Shown here in pieces: positions 51,997-61,300 of a stretch of DNA of 64,000 nt. The notes beneath the pieces are model-generated. The model saw nothing but the letters and a program-made list of their open reading frames with translations, ran no database searches and had not been told where the DNA came from. Both the position numbers and the translations under genes were made by a program. Source of the stretch: Gordonia neofelifaecis NRRL B-59395 (GTDB taxonomy: Bacteria > Actinomycetota > Actinomycetes > Mycobacteriales > Mycobacteriaceae); the NCBI RefSeq assembly GCF_000192435.1, contig NZ_AEUD01000002.1, positions 186,001 through 250,000 of the forward strand, given 5' to 3'. Position 1 is the stretch's first letter; each line of letters begins with the position of its first letter.

Positions 51997-53739
51997 ATGG
52001 AGAGCGTGTTCAATCCGGATCGACCCGCTGATCTCAGTCCCGCCTACCGCAACGAGGCGTGGCGCCGACTCGGCAGCGAACAGTTCGACATCGTCGTCGT
52101 CGGCGGCGGTGTGGTCGGCGTAGGCGCGGCGCTCGACGCCGCGACGCGCGGCCTTCGAGTGGCTCTCGTCGAGGCGCGCGACATCGCGTCCGGAACGTCG
52201 AGCCGGTCGTCGAAGATGTTCCACGGCGGACTCCGCTACCTTGAGCAGTTCGAATTCGGGCTGGTGCGTGAGGCGCTGCGTGAACGCGAACTCTCGCTGC
52301 GACTGCTCGCGCCGCACCTGGTGAAGCCGCTGCCCTTCCTCGCGCCGCTGACGAAGCGCGTCTGGGAGCGTCCGTACATGGCCGCCGGGCTGTTCCTCTA
52401 CGACCGGATGGGCGGCGCCAAATCGGTGCCGGGGCAGCGACACGTCTCCCGGGCCGGCGCGCTGCGGGTGGCTCCCAGCCTCAAGCGGGAGTCGCTGATC
52501 GGCGGAATCCGGTACTACGACACCGTCGTCGACGACGCACGCCACAGCCTCACTCTGGCACGGACCGCCTCGCAGTACGGCGCGGTGATCCGCACGTCGA
52601 CCCAGGCGATCGGCTTCCTCACCGAGGCCGACCGGGTGATGGGCGTCAAGGTCCGCGACTCGGAGACCGGCGAGACCACTCAGATTCGCGGGCACTGCGT
52701 CATCAATGCGGCCGGTGTGTGGACCGACGAGGTCCAGGCGCTCTCCAAGCAGCGCGGGCACTTCAAGGTGCGCGCCTCCAAGGGCGTGCACATCGTCGTC
52801 CCGCGCGACCGGATCGTCTCGGAGACCGCGATCATCCTGCGCACGGCCAATTCGGTGCTGTTCGTGATCCCGTGGGAGACGCACTGGATCATCGGCACCA
52901 CCGACACCGACTGGAATCTCGACCTCGCCCATCCGGCGGCGACGCGCAAGGACATCGACTACATCCTCGACCGCGTCAACCAGGAGCTCGTCACCAAGCT
53001 GACCCACGACGACATCGAAGGCGTGTACGCCGGTCTGCGACCGCTGCTGGCCGGCGAGGACGACCAGACGTCGTCGCTGTCACGGGAACACGCGGTCGCG
53101 GTGGTCGCGCCGGGGCTGGTGTCGATCGCCGGCGGCAAGTACACCACGTACCGGGTGATGGGCGCCGACGCAGTCGAGGCCTGCAACGACTACATCCCGA
53201 CCCGGGTCGCGCCGTCGATCACCGAGCGGGTTCCGCTGGTCGGCGCGGACGGCTACTTCGCGCTGATCAACCAGTGTGAGCACCTGGGCGAGCGATTCGG
53301 CTTGCACCCGTACCGAATCCGACGCCTGCTCAACCGCTACGGATCGCTGATCGACGACGTGCTGTACTACGCGGACGACGACGAGTCGCTGCTGGAACCG
53401 CTCGCCGCGGCGCCACAGTACCTGCGCGCGGAGATCGTTTACGCCGTGCTGGTCGAGGGCGCCCTGCACCTCGAGGACGTGCTGGCGCGGCGCACCCGGA
53501 TCGCGATCGAGTACAGCCACCGCGGCGTCGAATGCGCGCAGGAGGTCGCCGACCTGATCGCACCGATCCTCGGGTGGGACGCGGAGAAGTCGGCCTGGGA
53601 GGTCGACAACTACACCGCCCGCGTGGAGGCCGAGATCGCTTCGCAGCGCCAACCAGACGACGAGTCGGCGGATGCCCTGCGCGCCGCCGCACCGGAGGCT
53701 CGCCGCGAGATCCTGGAGCCGGTGCCGATCCCGGACTAG
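51997..53739 (+). CDS. glpD2: Glycerol-3-phosphate dehydrogenase (GlpD2)
   Basis: 580 residues from ATG 51997. Membrane-associated flavoprotein that oxidises glycerol-3-phosphate to dihydroxyacetone phosphate, donating electrons to quinone. FAD motif [20 protein letters not shown] (about 30-49), [20 protein letters not shown] (about 67-86), [36 protein letters not shown] and [17 protein letters not shown] (about 370-386) are typical. A longer in-frame ORF reaches back over glpK on the other strand and is not real. TAGTCT upstream is a plausible -10 that would give a nearly leaderless mRNA. It matches Rv3302c. Confidence 0.95.
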   Translation: MESVFNPDRPADLSPAYRNEAWRRLGSEQFDIVVVGGGVVGVGAALDAATRGLRVALVEARDIASGTSSRSSKMFHGGLRYLEQFEFGLVREALRERELSLRLLAPHLVKPLPFLAPLTKRVWERPYMAAGLFLYDRMGGAKSVPGQRHVSRAGALRVAPSLKRESLIGGIRYYDTVVDDARHSLTLARTASQYGAVIRTSTQAIGFLTEADRVMGVKVRDSETGETTQIRGHCVINAAGVWTDEVQALSKQRGHFKVRASKGVHIVVPRDRIVSETAIILRTANSVLFVIPWETHWIIGTTDTDWNLDLAHPAATRKDIDYILDRVNQELVTKLTHDDIEGVYAGLRPLLAGEDDQTSSLSREHAVAVVAPGLVSIAGGKYTTYRVMGADAVEACNDYIPTRVAPSITERVPLVGADGYFALINQCEHLGERFGLHPYRIRRLLNRYGSLIDDVLYYADDDESLLEPLAAAPQYLRAEIVYAVLVEGALHLEDVLARRTRIAIEYSHRGVECAQEVADLIAPILGWDAEKSAWEVDNYTARVEAEIASQRQPDDESADALRAAAPEARREILEPVPIPD

Positions 53740-53804
53740 GCCGTCGTCCGGCTCACAGACCAATTCCTCTGTGCGGGTGGGCCGATGTCGGCGACACTGG
53801 GGCC

Positions 53805-54227
53805 ATGAGTGCACAGCCGGTGGAGAACCTCAGTGAAGAGCAGTCGTGGGAGTTGCTGGGAGGCAGCGTTCTCGGACGACTGGCGGTCTGCGTCGACGGG
53901 CAGCCCGACGTCTTCCCGATCAACATCTACGTCGCGAACGAGAAGATCCTGTTCCGCACCGCGGAGGGGACCAAGCTCGCCGAACTGGCGGTCAACGACC
54001 GCGCAGTGATCGAGGTGGACGCGTTCACCAGCCGTATCGGCTGGAGCGTGGTCGCCAAGGGCCGAGCGCGGACGCTGGTCGACTCGGCGGAGATCGAAGC
54101 CGCCGACCGGACCCCGCTCAACCCGTGGATCCCCGCCGTACGCACCACGTACGTCGAGATCGCGGTCGATGAGATCACCGGCCGGCGGTTCGTCTTCGGG
54201 CCCGAGCCCGATCACGAGATCCGCTGA
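53805..54227 (+). CDS. Pyridoxamine 5'-phosphate oxidase-like flavin/F420-binding protein
   Basis: 140 residues from ATG 53805. Split-barrel fold: LSEEQSWELLGGSVLGRLAV, DVFPINIYVANEKILFRTAE, GTKLAELAVNDRAVIEVDAF and SVVAKGRARTLVDSAEIEAA are typical of the small PNPOx-like family, whose members bind FMN, F420 or haem. The substrate is unknown. It follows glpD2 on the same strand by 65 bp and ends 6 bp from the convergent oxidoreductase gene. Confidence 0.87.
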   Translation: MSAQPVENLSEEQSWELLGGSVLGRLAVCVDGQPDVFPINIYVANEKILFRTAEGTKLAELAVNDRAVIEVDAFTSRIGWSVVAKGRARTLVDSAEIEAADRTPLNPWIPAVRTTYVEIAVDEITGRRFVFGPEPDHEIR

Positions 54228-54233
54228 GCGGCC

Positions 54234-55085
54234 CTATCGCGAGGACGCCACCGCCGCCGCGAGCTCCTTGAGAAAGACCCGGACCTCGTCGGTGGGGGCG
54301 TCGGGGAGGCCGAACACGACCTCGGAGACGCCGATCGACTTCCAATGTGCGAGGCGATCGGGATCCGGGGTGTCGGCCAGCACGATCACGCGCGGAGCAC
54401 CGGAGCGTCCGGCCTCGTTCCACAGTTCCGTGAGTCGGACGATGCCCTCGTCGATCGCCTCCTCGATGGGTGTGGTGATCCAGCCGTCACCTGAGGCGGC
54501 GATCCACTTGAAGTTGGTCTCGGTCCCGCCGGCGCCCAGCAGGATGTCGGGGCGGGGCTGCTGAATCGGCTTCGGCCACGCCCAGCTCGGTCCGAACTTC
54601 ACGAACGGGCCGTCGTGCTCGGCCTCCTCCTGCGTCCAGAGCGCCTGCATCGCGGTGAGGTAGTCGCGCAGGACGGTGCGGCGCTTGTTGGTCGGCACGC
54701 CGTGGTCGGCGAGCTCCTCCATGTTCCACCCGAGGCCGACACCGAACGTGACCCGACCTCCGGAGAGGTGATCCAACGTCGCGACGGTCTTGGCGAGGGT
54801 GATCGGATCGTGCTCCAGCGGCAGCGCGACCGAGGTGCCGAGGCCGATCCGCTCGGTGACCGACGCCGCGGTTCCGAGCGCCACCCATGGGTCGAGAGTC
54901 CGCAGATAGCGGTCGTCCGGGAGGGTCTCGTCGCCGGTCGCCGGGTGATTGGAGCTGCGGACCACCGGGATGTGGGTGTGCTCGGGGACGTAGATGGTGT
55001 CGAAGCCGTTGTCCTCGGCCGCGCGCGCCGCGTCGGCGGGCGTGATGCCGCGGTCGCAGGTGAACAGGGAGACGCCGAACTTCAT
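54234..55085 (-). CDS. LLM-class F420-dependent oxidoreductase
   Basis: 283 residues from ATG 55085 (MKFGVSLFTCDRGITPADAA). Luciferase-like fold with YVPEHTHIPVVRSSNHPATG, GLGTSVALPLEHDPITLAKT, VATLDHLSGGRVTFGVGLGW and RPDILLGAGGTETNFKWIAA; probably uses F420. The start overlaps the stop of an NTF2-fold gene by 4 nt, so the two form an operon and probably act on the same compound. A divergent IclR regulator and an SDR nearby suggest a small catabolic locus, possibly for a steroid-like or aromatic substrate. Confidence 0.92.
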   Translation of the reverse strand: MKFGVSLFTCDRGITPADAARAAEDNGFDTIYVPEHTHIPVVRSSNHPATGDETLPDDRYLRTLDPWVALGTAASVTERIGLGTSVALPLEHDPITLAKTVATLDHLSGGRVTFGVGLGWNMEELADHGVPTNKRRTVLRDYLTAMQALWTQEEAEHDGPFVKFGPSWAWPKPIQQPRPDILLGAGGTETNFKWIAASGDGWITTPIEEAIDEGIVRLTELWNEAGRSGAPRVIVLADTPDPDRLAHWKSIGVSEVVFGLPDAPTDEVRVFLKELAAAVASSR

Positions 55086-55588
55086 CGGGCCGCCTCCACG
55101 TCCGCGAAAGCGCCTTCGGAGATCACGGCGCCGGGGTCGAGCGGCCGGGTCACCGACCAGGTCTCGGTGAAGACGCACTTGGACGTCTTCCACTCGCCGT
55201 TCTCGATCACGTACTCGTCGTTGTACTCGCCGGTCGAGTTCAACTCGGTCCGGTCGAGCATGTTGATCTGCCGGAACCGCAGCGTCCAGCGTCCGGTGGC
55301 GGTGCCCTCGCCGGTCAGCCGGATCTCGGGGTGCATGCCGTGGTGCATGTCGAAGATGACGTGGGCGCCGTCGACCTTGTGCAGAGCCACCTGGGTGAAG
55401 ATCTGCGCCATCGGTTCGATGTCGTCGAAGGCGCCGAGACGTCCGTAGTCGATCTCGGCGCCCTTGGCGATGAACGCGTCGCGGAAGCCCTGCGGGTCCT
55501 TGGCGTCGCAGGCCCGCCAGTACCGGTACTTGAGCTCCTTGATCGCTTCGATGTGTTCGAGTGCCGTCACCCGCTGCTCGATGTCCAT
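55082..55588 (-). CDS. NTF2-fold protein (SnoaL/BaiE-like dehydratase family)
   Basis: 168 residues from ATG 55588, with GAGGAGG 6 nt upstream. N-terminus MDIEQRVTALEHIEAIKELK and then YRYWRACDAKDPQGFRDAFI match the SnoaL_4/NTF2-like family, which includes bile-acid 7-alpha-dehydratase and scytalone dehydratase. The internal RYWRACDAKD tyrosine and aspartate are at the positions often used in catalysis. It is the first gene of the operon with the F420-type oxidoreductase and divergent from the IclR regulator. Confidence 0.85.
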   Translation of the reverse strand: MDIEQRVTALEHIEAIKELKYRYWRACDAKDPQGFRDAFIAKGAEIDYGRLGAFDDIEPMAQIFTQVALHKVDGAHVIFDMHHGMHPEIRLTGEGTATGRWTLRFRQINMLDRTELNSTGEYNDEYVIENGEWKTSKCVFTETWSVTRPLDPGAVISEGAFADVEAAR

Positions 55589-55766
55589 GCTGCCTCCTCG
55601 TGTCGCGGTTGCGGAGAACCGGTTGGCCCGACGATATGACGTCGAGTGAGACCTGGGACACAATCGCTTCCGCTGGCCGGGAAAGACCACTTCGACAAGG
55701 CGGGACGACGACCATACTGACTCCTCGGACGCGGCCCGTCGCCGCCCGGTGAGCGGAGGAGAGATC

Positions 55767-56531
55767 ATGGCTGATGCCGGCCCGCCGATCCCGTCGGGGG
55801 CGCTGGAGCGCACCGAACTGATTCTCGAGGCCCTCGAGACCATCGGCCCGATGAACCTGACCGAGGTCGCGGCGCGCACCGGACTGCCCATCTCGACGGC
55901 GCATCGGCTGCTGGAGCGGCTGGTCCGCATGCGATGGCTGGCACGCAACGATCGGGGCTACGAACTCGGCGTGCGGCTGTTCGAGCTCGGGTCGCAGACC
56001 GTCCGCGGACACTGGTTCCACCGGGCCGCGCTCCCGATCCTTCGCGAACTGCACCGGCGCACCGGCCTGGTGGTGCACCTGGGGTTCCTCGACGGCGCCG
56101 ACACCGTCTACTGGGAGCGCATCGCCGGCGCGGTGGGCGCTCGCGTGCCGACGACGGTCGGCGGTCGGTTCCCAGCTCATCGCTCCGCCGTCGGGAAGGC
56201 CATGCTCAGCGTGCTGCCGTCGGATGTGCTCGACACGGCGCCGTTCGGGGTGCCGGGGCTCGCACCCGGAATGCGGATCGACGACGGGCTGCGCCACGAG
56301 CTGGCGACGGCGTTCGCCGATCGGGTGGCCTTCGATCGGTCCGAGTCGATCTCCGGACTCGGCTGTGTCGCGACCGCCGTCGACTACGACGTCCCCGCTC
56401 CGGCTGCGGTGTCGGTCTGCGGACCGGCGAGTCGTGTGCTGTCCGACCGGCGACTGATTCTCGCGGTGCAGGAGGCGGCCGCCGACATCGCGGACAGCGC
56501 ACGACGTCTCGATCCAGCACTCCATTCCTGA
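55767..56531 (+). CDS. IclR-family transcriptional regulator
   Basis: 254 residues from ATG 55767, with GGAGGAG 5-7 nt upstream. The N-terminal winged helix is TELILEALETIGPMNLTEVA then ARTGLPISTAHRLLERLVRM (about 17-56). The C-terminal effector domain is YELGVRLFELGSQTVRGHWF, LVVHLGFLDGADTVYWERIA and SAVGKAMLSVLPSDVL. It is divergent from the NTF2/oxidoreductase operon across 178 bp and upstream of the SDR gene, so it probably controls both. The effector is unknown. Confidence 0.93.
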   Translation: MADAGPPIPSGALERTELILEALETIGPMNLTEVAARTGLPISTAHRLLERLVRMRWLARNDRGYELGVRLFELGSQTVRGHWFHRAALPILRELHRRTGLVVHLGFLDGADTVYWERIAGAVGARVPTTVGGRFPAHRSAVGKAMLSVLPSDVLDTAPFGVPGLAPGMRIDDGLRHELATAFADRVAFDRSESISGLGCVATAVDYDVPAPAAVSVCGPASRVLSDRRLILAVQEAAADIADSARRLDPALHS

Positions 56532-56662
56532 CTGCTGTCGTGGGCCTTCGCTGTTCCGGTGACCGGAAGCAGGGCTGGTCGACCGGCCCCGGAGTCTGGT
56601 GACATCGGAGACGACTGCGCGACCCTCGACGCACGGAACACCGAAGCACGGAGGTTTGCCCG

Positions 56663-57574
56663 ATGAGCGACATCAACGGGAAGGTCGCGGTCGTCACCGG
56701 CGCGTCGCGCGGAGCGGGCAAGGGCATCGCACTCGCGCTCGCCGACGCGGGGGCCATGGTGTACGTGACCGGCCGGACCCCGCGCGGAGGTTCCAGCGAG
56801 GACGGCCTGTCCGGCAGCATCCACGCGACCGTGGACGAGATCGCTGAACGCGGCGGACGCGCGGTCGCGGTCCCGGTCGACCACCGCGACGACCGGCAGG
56901 TCGCGGACCTGTTCGCCACCGTCGAGCGCGAACACGGCGGCCTCGACATCCTCGTCAACAACGCGATCGCCCTGCCGGCCATGCCGGACAGCCCGACGCA
57001 GGGCTTCTGGGAGCGATCGCTCGACAGCGAACTCGCACTTCTGGACGTCGGGCTGCGGTCGCATTACGTGGCCGCACACTTCGCGGCGCCGTTGCTGATC
57101 AAGAACCGCGGCCTGCTGGTCCAGATCTCGTCGCCCGGCGCGCGCACCTATCTGCCCGGCGTGCACGGGCCGACGTACGGCGCGGGCAAGGCGGGCGGCG
57201 ACAAGATGACCTACGACATGGCGCAGGAGTTGCGGCCCCACGGGGTGACGGTGATGTCACTGTGGCCGGGCATTCTCGCCACCGAGCGGGTGCTGGCGAA
57301 CGTCGAGGCCGACCCGGATCTGGTCGGCAAGGTCTTCCCGTCCCTGGAGACGCCGGAATTCACCGGACGCGTGATCGCGGCGCTCGCGGCGGACGACGAG
57401 GTCATCGCACGGACCGGGCAGATCTGCTACGGATCCGAGCTCGGTCTGGAGTACGGCGTGGTCGACGTCGACGGGACCAGCCCCGCGTCGTACCGCGGGT
57501 GGCTGGGCGCGCCGTCGAGCTTCACCGAGGTGGCGCCGACCTACGGGATCTACATGGCGAGTCAGCGCGGCTGA
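56663..57574 (+). CDS. Short-chain dehydrogenase/reductase
   Basis: 303 residues from ATG 56663. Rossmann motif VAVVTGASRGAGKGIALALA (8-27), the structural NNA in LDILVNNAIALPA (about 96), catalytic Ser (VQISSPGAR) and Tyr-Lys in GPTYGAGKAGGDKMTYD (about 170-186). The length and the C-terminal tail (GAPSSFTEVAPTYGIYMASQ) match DHRS1-like SDRs. Its 3' end overlaps the convergent nei2 by 13 bp. Together with the IclR, LLM and NTF2 genes it probably belongs to one catabolic locus. Confidence 0.92.
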   Translation: MSDINGKVAVVTGASRGAGKGIALALADAGAMVYVTGRTPRGGSSEDGLSGSIHATVDEIAERGGRAVAVPVDHRDDRQVADLFATVEREHGGLDILVNNAIALPAMPDSPTQGFWERSLDSELALLDVGLRSHYVAAHFAAPLLIKNRGLLVQISSPGARTYLPGVHGPTYGAGKAGGDKMTYDMAQELRPHGVTVMSLWPGILATERVLANVEADPDLVGKVFPSLETPEFTGRVIAALAADDEVIARTGQICYGSELGLEYGVVDVDGTSPASYRGWLGAPSSFTEVAPTYGIYMASQRG

Positions 57575-58347
57575 CACCGCGGGCACAGATAGACGCTCCG
57601 CGCGGTGGGCGGAGCGCCGAGCATCTCGCGCATCACCGCCGTGCCGCATCGGCGGCACGGACGACGATCCCGGCCGTAGACCCAGAGTTCCCGGCCGCGG
57701 GCGGTGACGCCGGTGGTCGAGCGGACGGCGCGCAGGCGGTTGTCGACGAGCAGTCGGTGCGCGAGGTCGACCGTCTTCGGCAGGTCGACGTCGCCGACCG
57801 GCGTGGCCGGATGGATCCGGCGGAGGAAGCAGAGCTCGCTCCGGTACACGTTGCCGATGCCCGCGAGGTTGCGCTGGTCGAGGACCGCGACGCCGATCGG
57901 CACCTCGGGCTCGGCGGACAGCCGAGCGACCGCCCGAGCCGGATCCCAATCGTCGCCGAGCAGATCCGGCCCGAGGTGCGCGACGGCGGCCGCGGGGTCG
58001 GTGAGCAGTTCGACGACCGCGAGATCGAACCCGACGGCCTCCACCTCTCCGCTTCGCAAAACGATGCGCGCGGTGTGAGCCGGCCGGCGCCAGCGACTTC
58101 CCGTCCGGTACACCTCCCAGACACCCTCCATCATCAGATGCGTGTGGAGCGAGATCTCGTCGCCGCCGGGTCGTTCGAAGTCGATGAACAGGTGCTTGCC
58201 GACAGATCGCACCGCGGCCGCTCGGGAGCCGGACAGATCGGCGGTTGCGTAGCGGGGCACGCGGAAGTCGGTGCGGTCCAACGTTCTTCCGGCCAACGCG
58301 CGCCGCAGCCGATGCGCGGTCCGATAGACGGTGTCGCCCTCCGGCAC
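57562..58347 (-). CDS. nei2: DNA glycosylase Nei2 (endonuclease VIII-like)
   Basis: 261 residues. Fpg/Nei family: MPEGDTVYRTAHRLRRALAG carries the catalytic Pro 2 and Glu 3. KHLFIDFERPGGDEISLHTH holds the conserved Lys, LDQRNLAGIGNVYRSELCFL is the H2TH region, and the zinc finger is CRRCGTAVMREMLGAPPTAR with the second pair in YLCPRCQ. It removes oxidised pyrimidines and cuts abasic sites. The stop of lhr lies close upstream on the same strand, as in mycobacteria (lhr-nei, Rv3296-Rv3297). Confidence 0.94.
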   Translation of the reverse strand: MPEGDTVYRTAHRLRRALAGRTLDRTDFRVPRYATADLSGSRAAAVRSVGKHLFIDFERPGGDEISLHTHLMMEGVWEVYRTGSRWRRPAHTARIVLRSGEVEAVGFDLAVVELLTDPAAAVAHLGPDLLGDDWDPARAVARLSAEPEVPIGVAVLDQRNLAGIGNVYRSELCFLRRIHPATPVGDVDLPKTVDLAHRLLVDNRLRAVRSTTGVTARGRELWVYGRDRRPCRRCGTAVMREMLGAPPTARSVYLCPRCQPR

Positions 58348-58353
58348 CCTCGA

Positions 58354-61300
58354 TCACCGTCCCCGCGGGTCGTAGTTCATTCGGAGTCCGCGCGGGGTGG
58401 TCGCGAAGCCCGCCGAGACCAGCGCTTCGCCGAACGGAGTCCGGCGGACCGGCTCCCCGTCGACCTGGTCGATGTGGATCCGCGGGACCGATCCGTCCAC
58501 GACCGCCCGATACACCGCACCGGCCGCGGAGGCGAGCACCTCTCGGTCGTCGGTGAAGGTCAGCACCGTCTTTCCGCCGCGTTCGATGAACACCGCGGCA
58601 CGTCCGCCCACCAGCACGACGACCGCGCCGGGCTTCCGTCCCGGACGATGACCGGATTCGACGGTCCGCTCCGGCCAGTCGAGTGCGGCCCCGTACGGGT
58701 TGGCGGGGTCGGTCGCGGCGAGCACCGCGGCGTCGGTCCGCTGCTCGCGGGAGGCGACGGCGAACTCGCGCAGCAGGTCCACGGTGTGGCCTGAGGCGAA
58801 CTGCGCGCCGCCGAGCCCGTCGATGTAGTAGCCGCGCCGAACCTGCCCGTTGTCCTCGAAGACGCCGAGTGCCTTGTAGATCCGTGCGAATCCGCCCTCG
58901 ATCGCCTCCGCGGCGACCGATCCCTTGGTGACGACGCCGTAGCGGTCGAGCAGGACCTCGCAGGTCGCGGCCGTCGACGTGGTCGCATCGACCTCGACGC
59001 GATGAACGGCGGACCATCGGCCGCCGACGTTCGGCGGTGTGGCGATCGGTCCGCCCGCACCCGCGAGGTAGTGCGACGACAGCCGCGCCGCGCGCAGACG
59101 GGGCGCGCGGCCACGGGTCCGATGCGCGGTGGTCGACGTGCGTGCGGCGCGCGGCGGATCGAGCGCGGCCCGCACCACGGAGAACGAGTCATTGGTGATC
59201 CGGCCCGCCCACACCAGATCCCACAGCAGGTCTGGGAGGTCGCCGTCGGCGATCGGATGTCCCGTTTCGGCGAGGGCCGCAGACACCTCGCGGAAGCGCA
59301 GCGCACCCGAAACGCCGAGTGCCTCGAGGATCGCCAGATGGGCTTCGCTCAGCTCGGACGACTCCGGCGCGCGGAGCGTCAGCGCCGCCGCGTCGGCGAG
59401 ATGGAGTGCCACCCAGCCGTCCGCACCACCGATGCCGCCGTGCCCGGACCAGATCACCTCGCCCGACGCCATCAGCTCGTCGAGCATCGGGGGACGGTAG
59501 TCCTGGACGCGAGACGGCAGGACCAGCGTCTCCCACGCCGACGCCGGAATCGGCTGCCCGGCCAGTTGCTCGACGGCCGCCGCGACTCCGGCGGGGCCGC
59601 GGAGTCGGGACTTGCCGGTCACGTGCTGCCAGTCGAGCAGGAACCTGGTGTAGGCGTCCGGTGCCACCGGCTCCACTTCGGCTCGCCCGGCGGCGAGCGA
59701 ACCGCGACGCAACTGCGTGAGGACGTCGGAGTGACACCACTGGCGTCGGTCGGAGTCGCCGGATTCGACCGGCAGGAACTCGCCCTCGATGACGATGCGC
59801 CGGCCGGCGAGCTCATCGAGGGTCCGTGTAACCACCGCGGGAGCCATGCCGAGAGCGGTCGCGACGTCGTCGGCGGTGAACGGGCCGTGCGTTCGGGCGT
59901 ATCGGTGGACCAGGTCGGTGACCGGGTCGGCGACCGGAGTCAAGTACGCGGCCGGGACCCCGAGCGGCATCGGGACGCCGAGCCCGTCGCGCAGGCGGGC
60001 GGCGTCGTCGACCGAGGCCAGCGCCGCCGCGCCGCGCATGCTGATGTCGATGACCTGCCCGCCGCGAACCAGTCGGTCGAGCATGGCGGTCAGGTCCTCG
60101 TCGCCGCGATAGCGCTCGGCGATCTCCGCGGGGGTGCACGGACCGAGCCAGCGCAGCAGATCCACGACGTCCTCTTCGTCCCGTGCACGGCGGTCGGGCG
60201 CCGTCCGCTGCAGGCGGGCGATCACGTCCGCGATCACCACCGGGTCGAGCAGTTCCCGAAGGTCGACGCGGCCGAGAAGCTGGGCGAGCAGGGCGGTGTC
60301 GAGCGAGAGCGCGGTGGCGCGACGCTCGGCCAGCGGCGCGTCGTCGTCGTAGATGAACGAGCCGACGTACCCGAGCAGCATCGACGCCGCGAACGGCGAC
60401 GGCGTCGACGTCTCGACCTCGGCGACGCGGATCTTGCGCTGCGCGATCCGGGTCAGCACGTCGGTCAAGGCGGGCAGGTCGTAGACGTCGGCGAGACATT
60501 CGCGGACGGTTTCGAGGATGATCGGGAAATCCGGGAACCGCGAAGCGACCGCCAGCAGTTGCGCGCTGCGCTGCCGCTGCTGCCACAGCGGTGCCCGCTT
60601 GCCGGGGTCTCGCCGGGGGAGCAGCAGCGCGCGTCCGGCGCATTCGCGGAACCGCGATGCGAACAGCGAGGAGTCGGCCAGCGCCCGCGTGACGTCGGCT
60701 TCGATGTGGTCCGGGTCGAGAACGAACACGTCCGCTCCCGGCGGATCGTCGTCGGTGTCCGGCAGTCGCACGATGATGCCGTCGTCGGTCGCGGTGGTCG
60801 CACCGTCGAGGCCGAGCCGCGCCGACAACTGGAGGGCGATCGCGCTCGCCCACGGCGCATGGACCCGAAGTCCGTACGGCGAATGCAGCACCAGCCGCCA
60901 GTCGCCGAGCTCGTCGCGGAAGCGTTCCAGGACGAGGGCGCGATCAGTCGGCAGGGTGCCGGTGGCGTCGCGCTGCTCGGCGATCAGTGCGCCGAGGTTG
61001 CGGTGCGCGTTCGGACTCAGACCGAGGTCGGCGGCCAAGGTGGCGAGGCGTTCGTCGTCGCCCGCCACCCCGACGAACTTGCCGATCGCCGCCCCGAGTT
61101 CCGCGGGGCGGCCGACGGCGTCGCCGATCCAGAACGGCAGTCGGCCCGGCATGCCGAACGCCGGGGAGACGAGCACGCGGTCGTGGGTGATCTCCTCGAT
61201 CCGCCAGCTCGACGCGCCGAGGGCGAAGACATCGCCGACCCGCGACTCGTACACCATCTCCTCGTCGAGCTCGCCGACGCGGCGGGGCTGCCCCGAGTCG

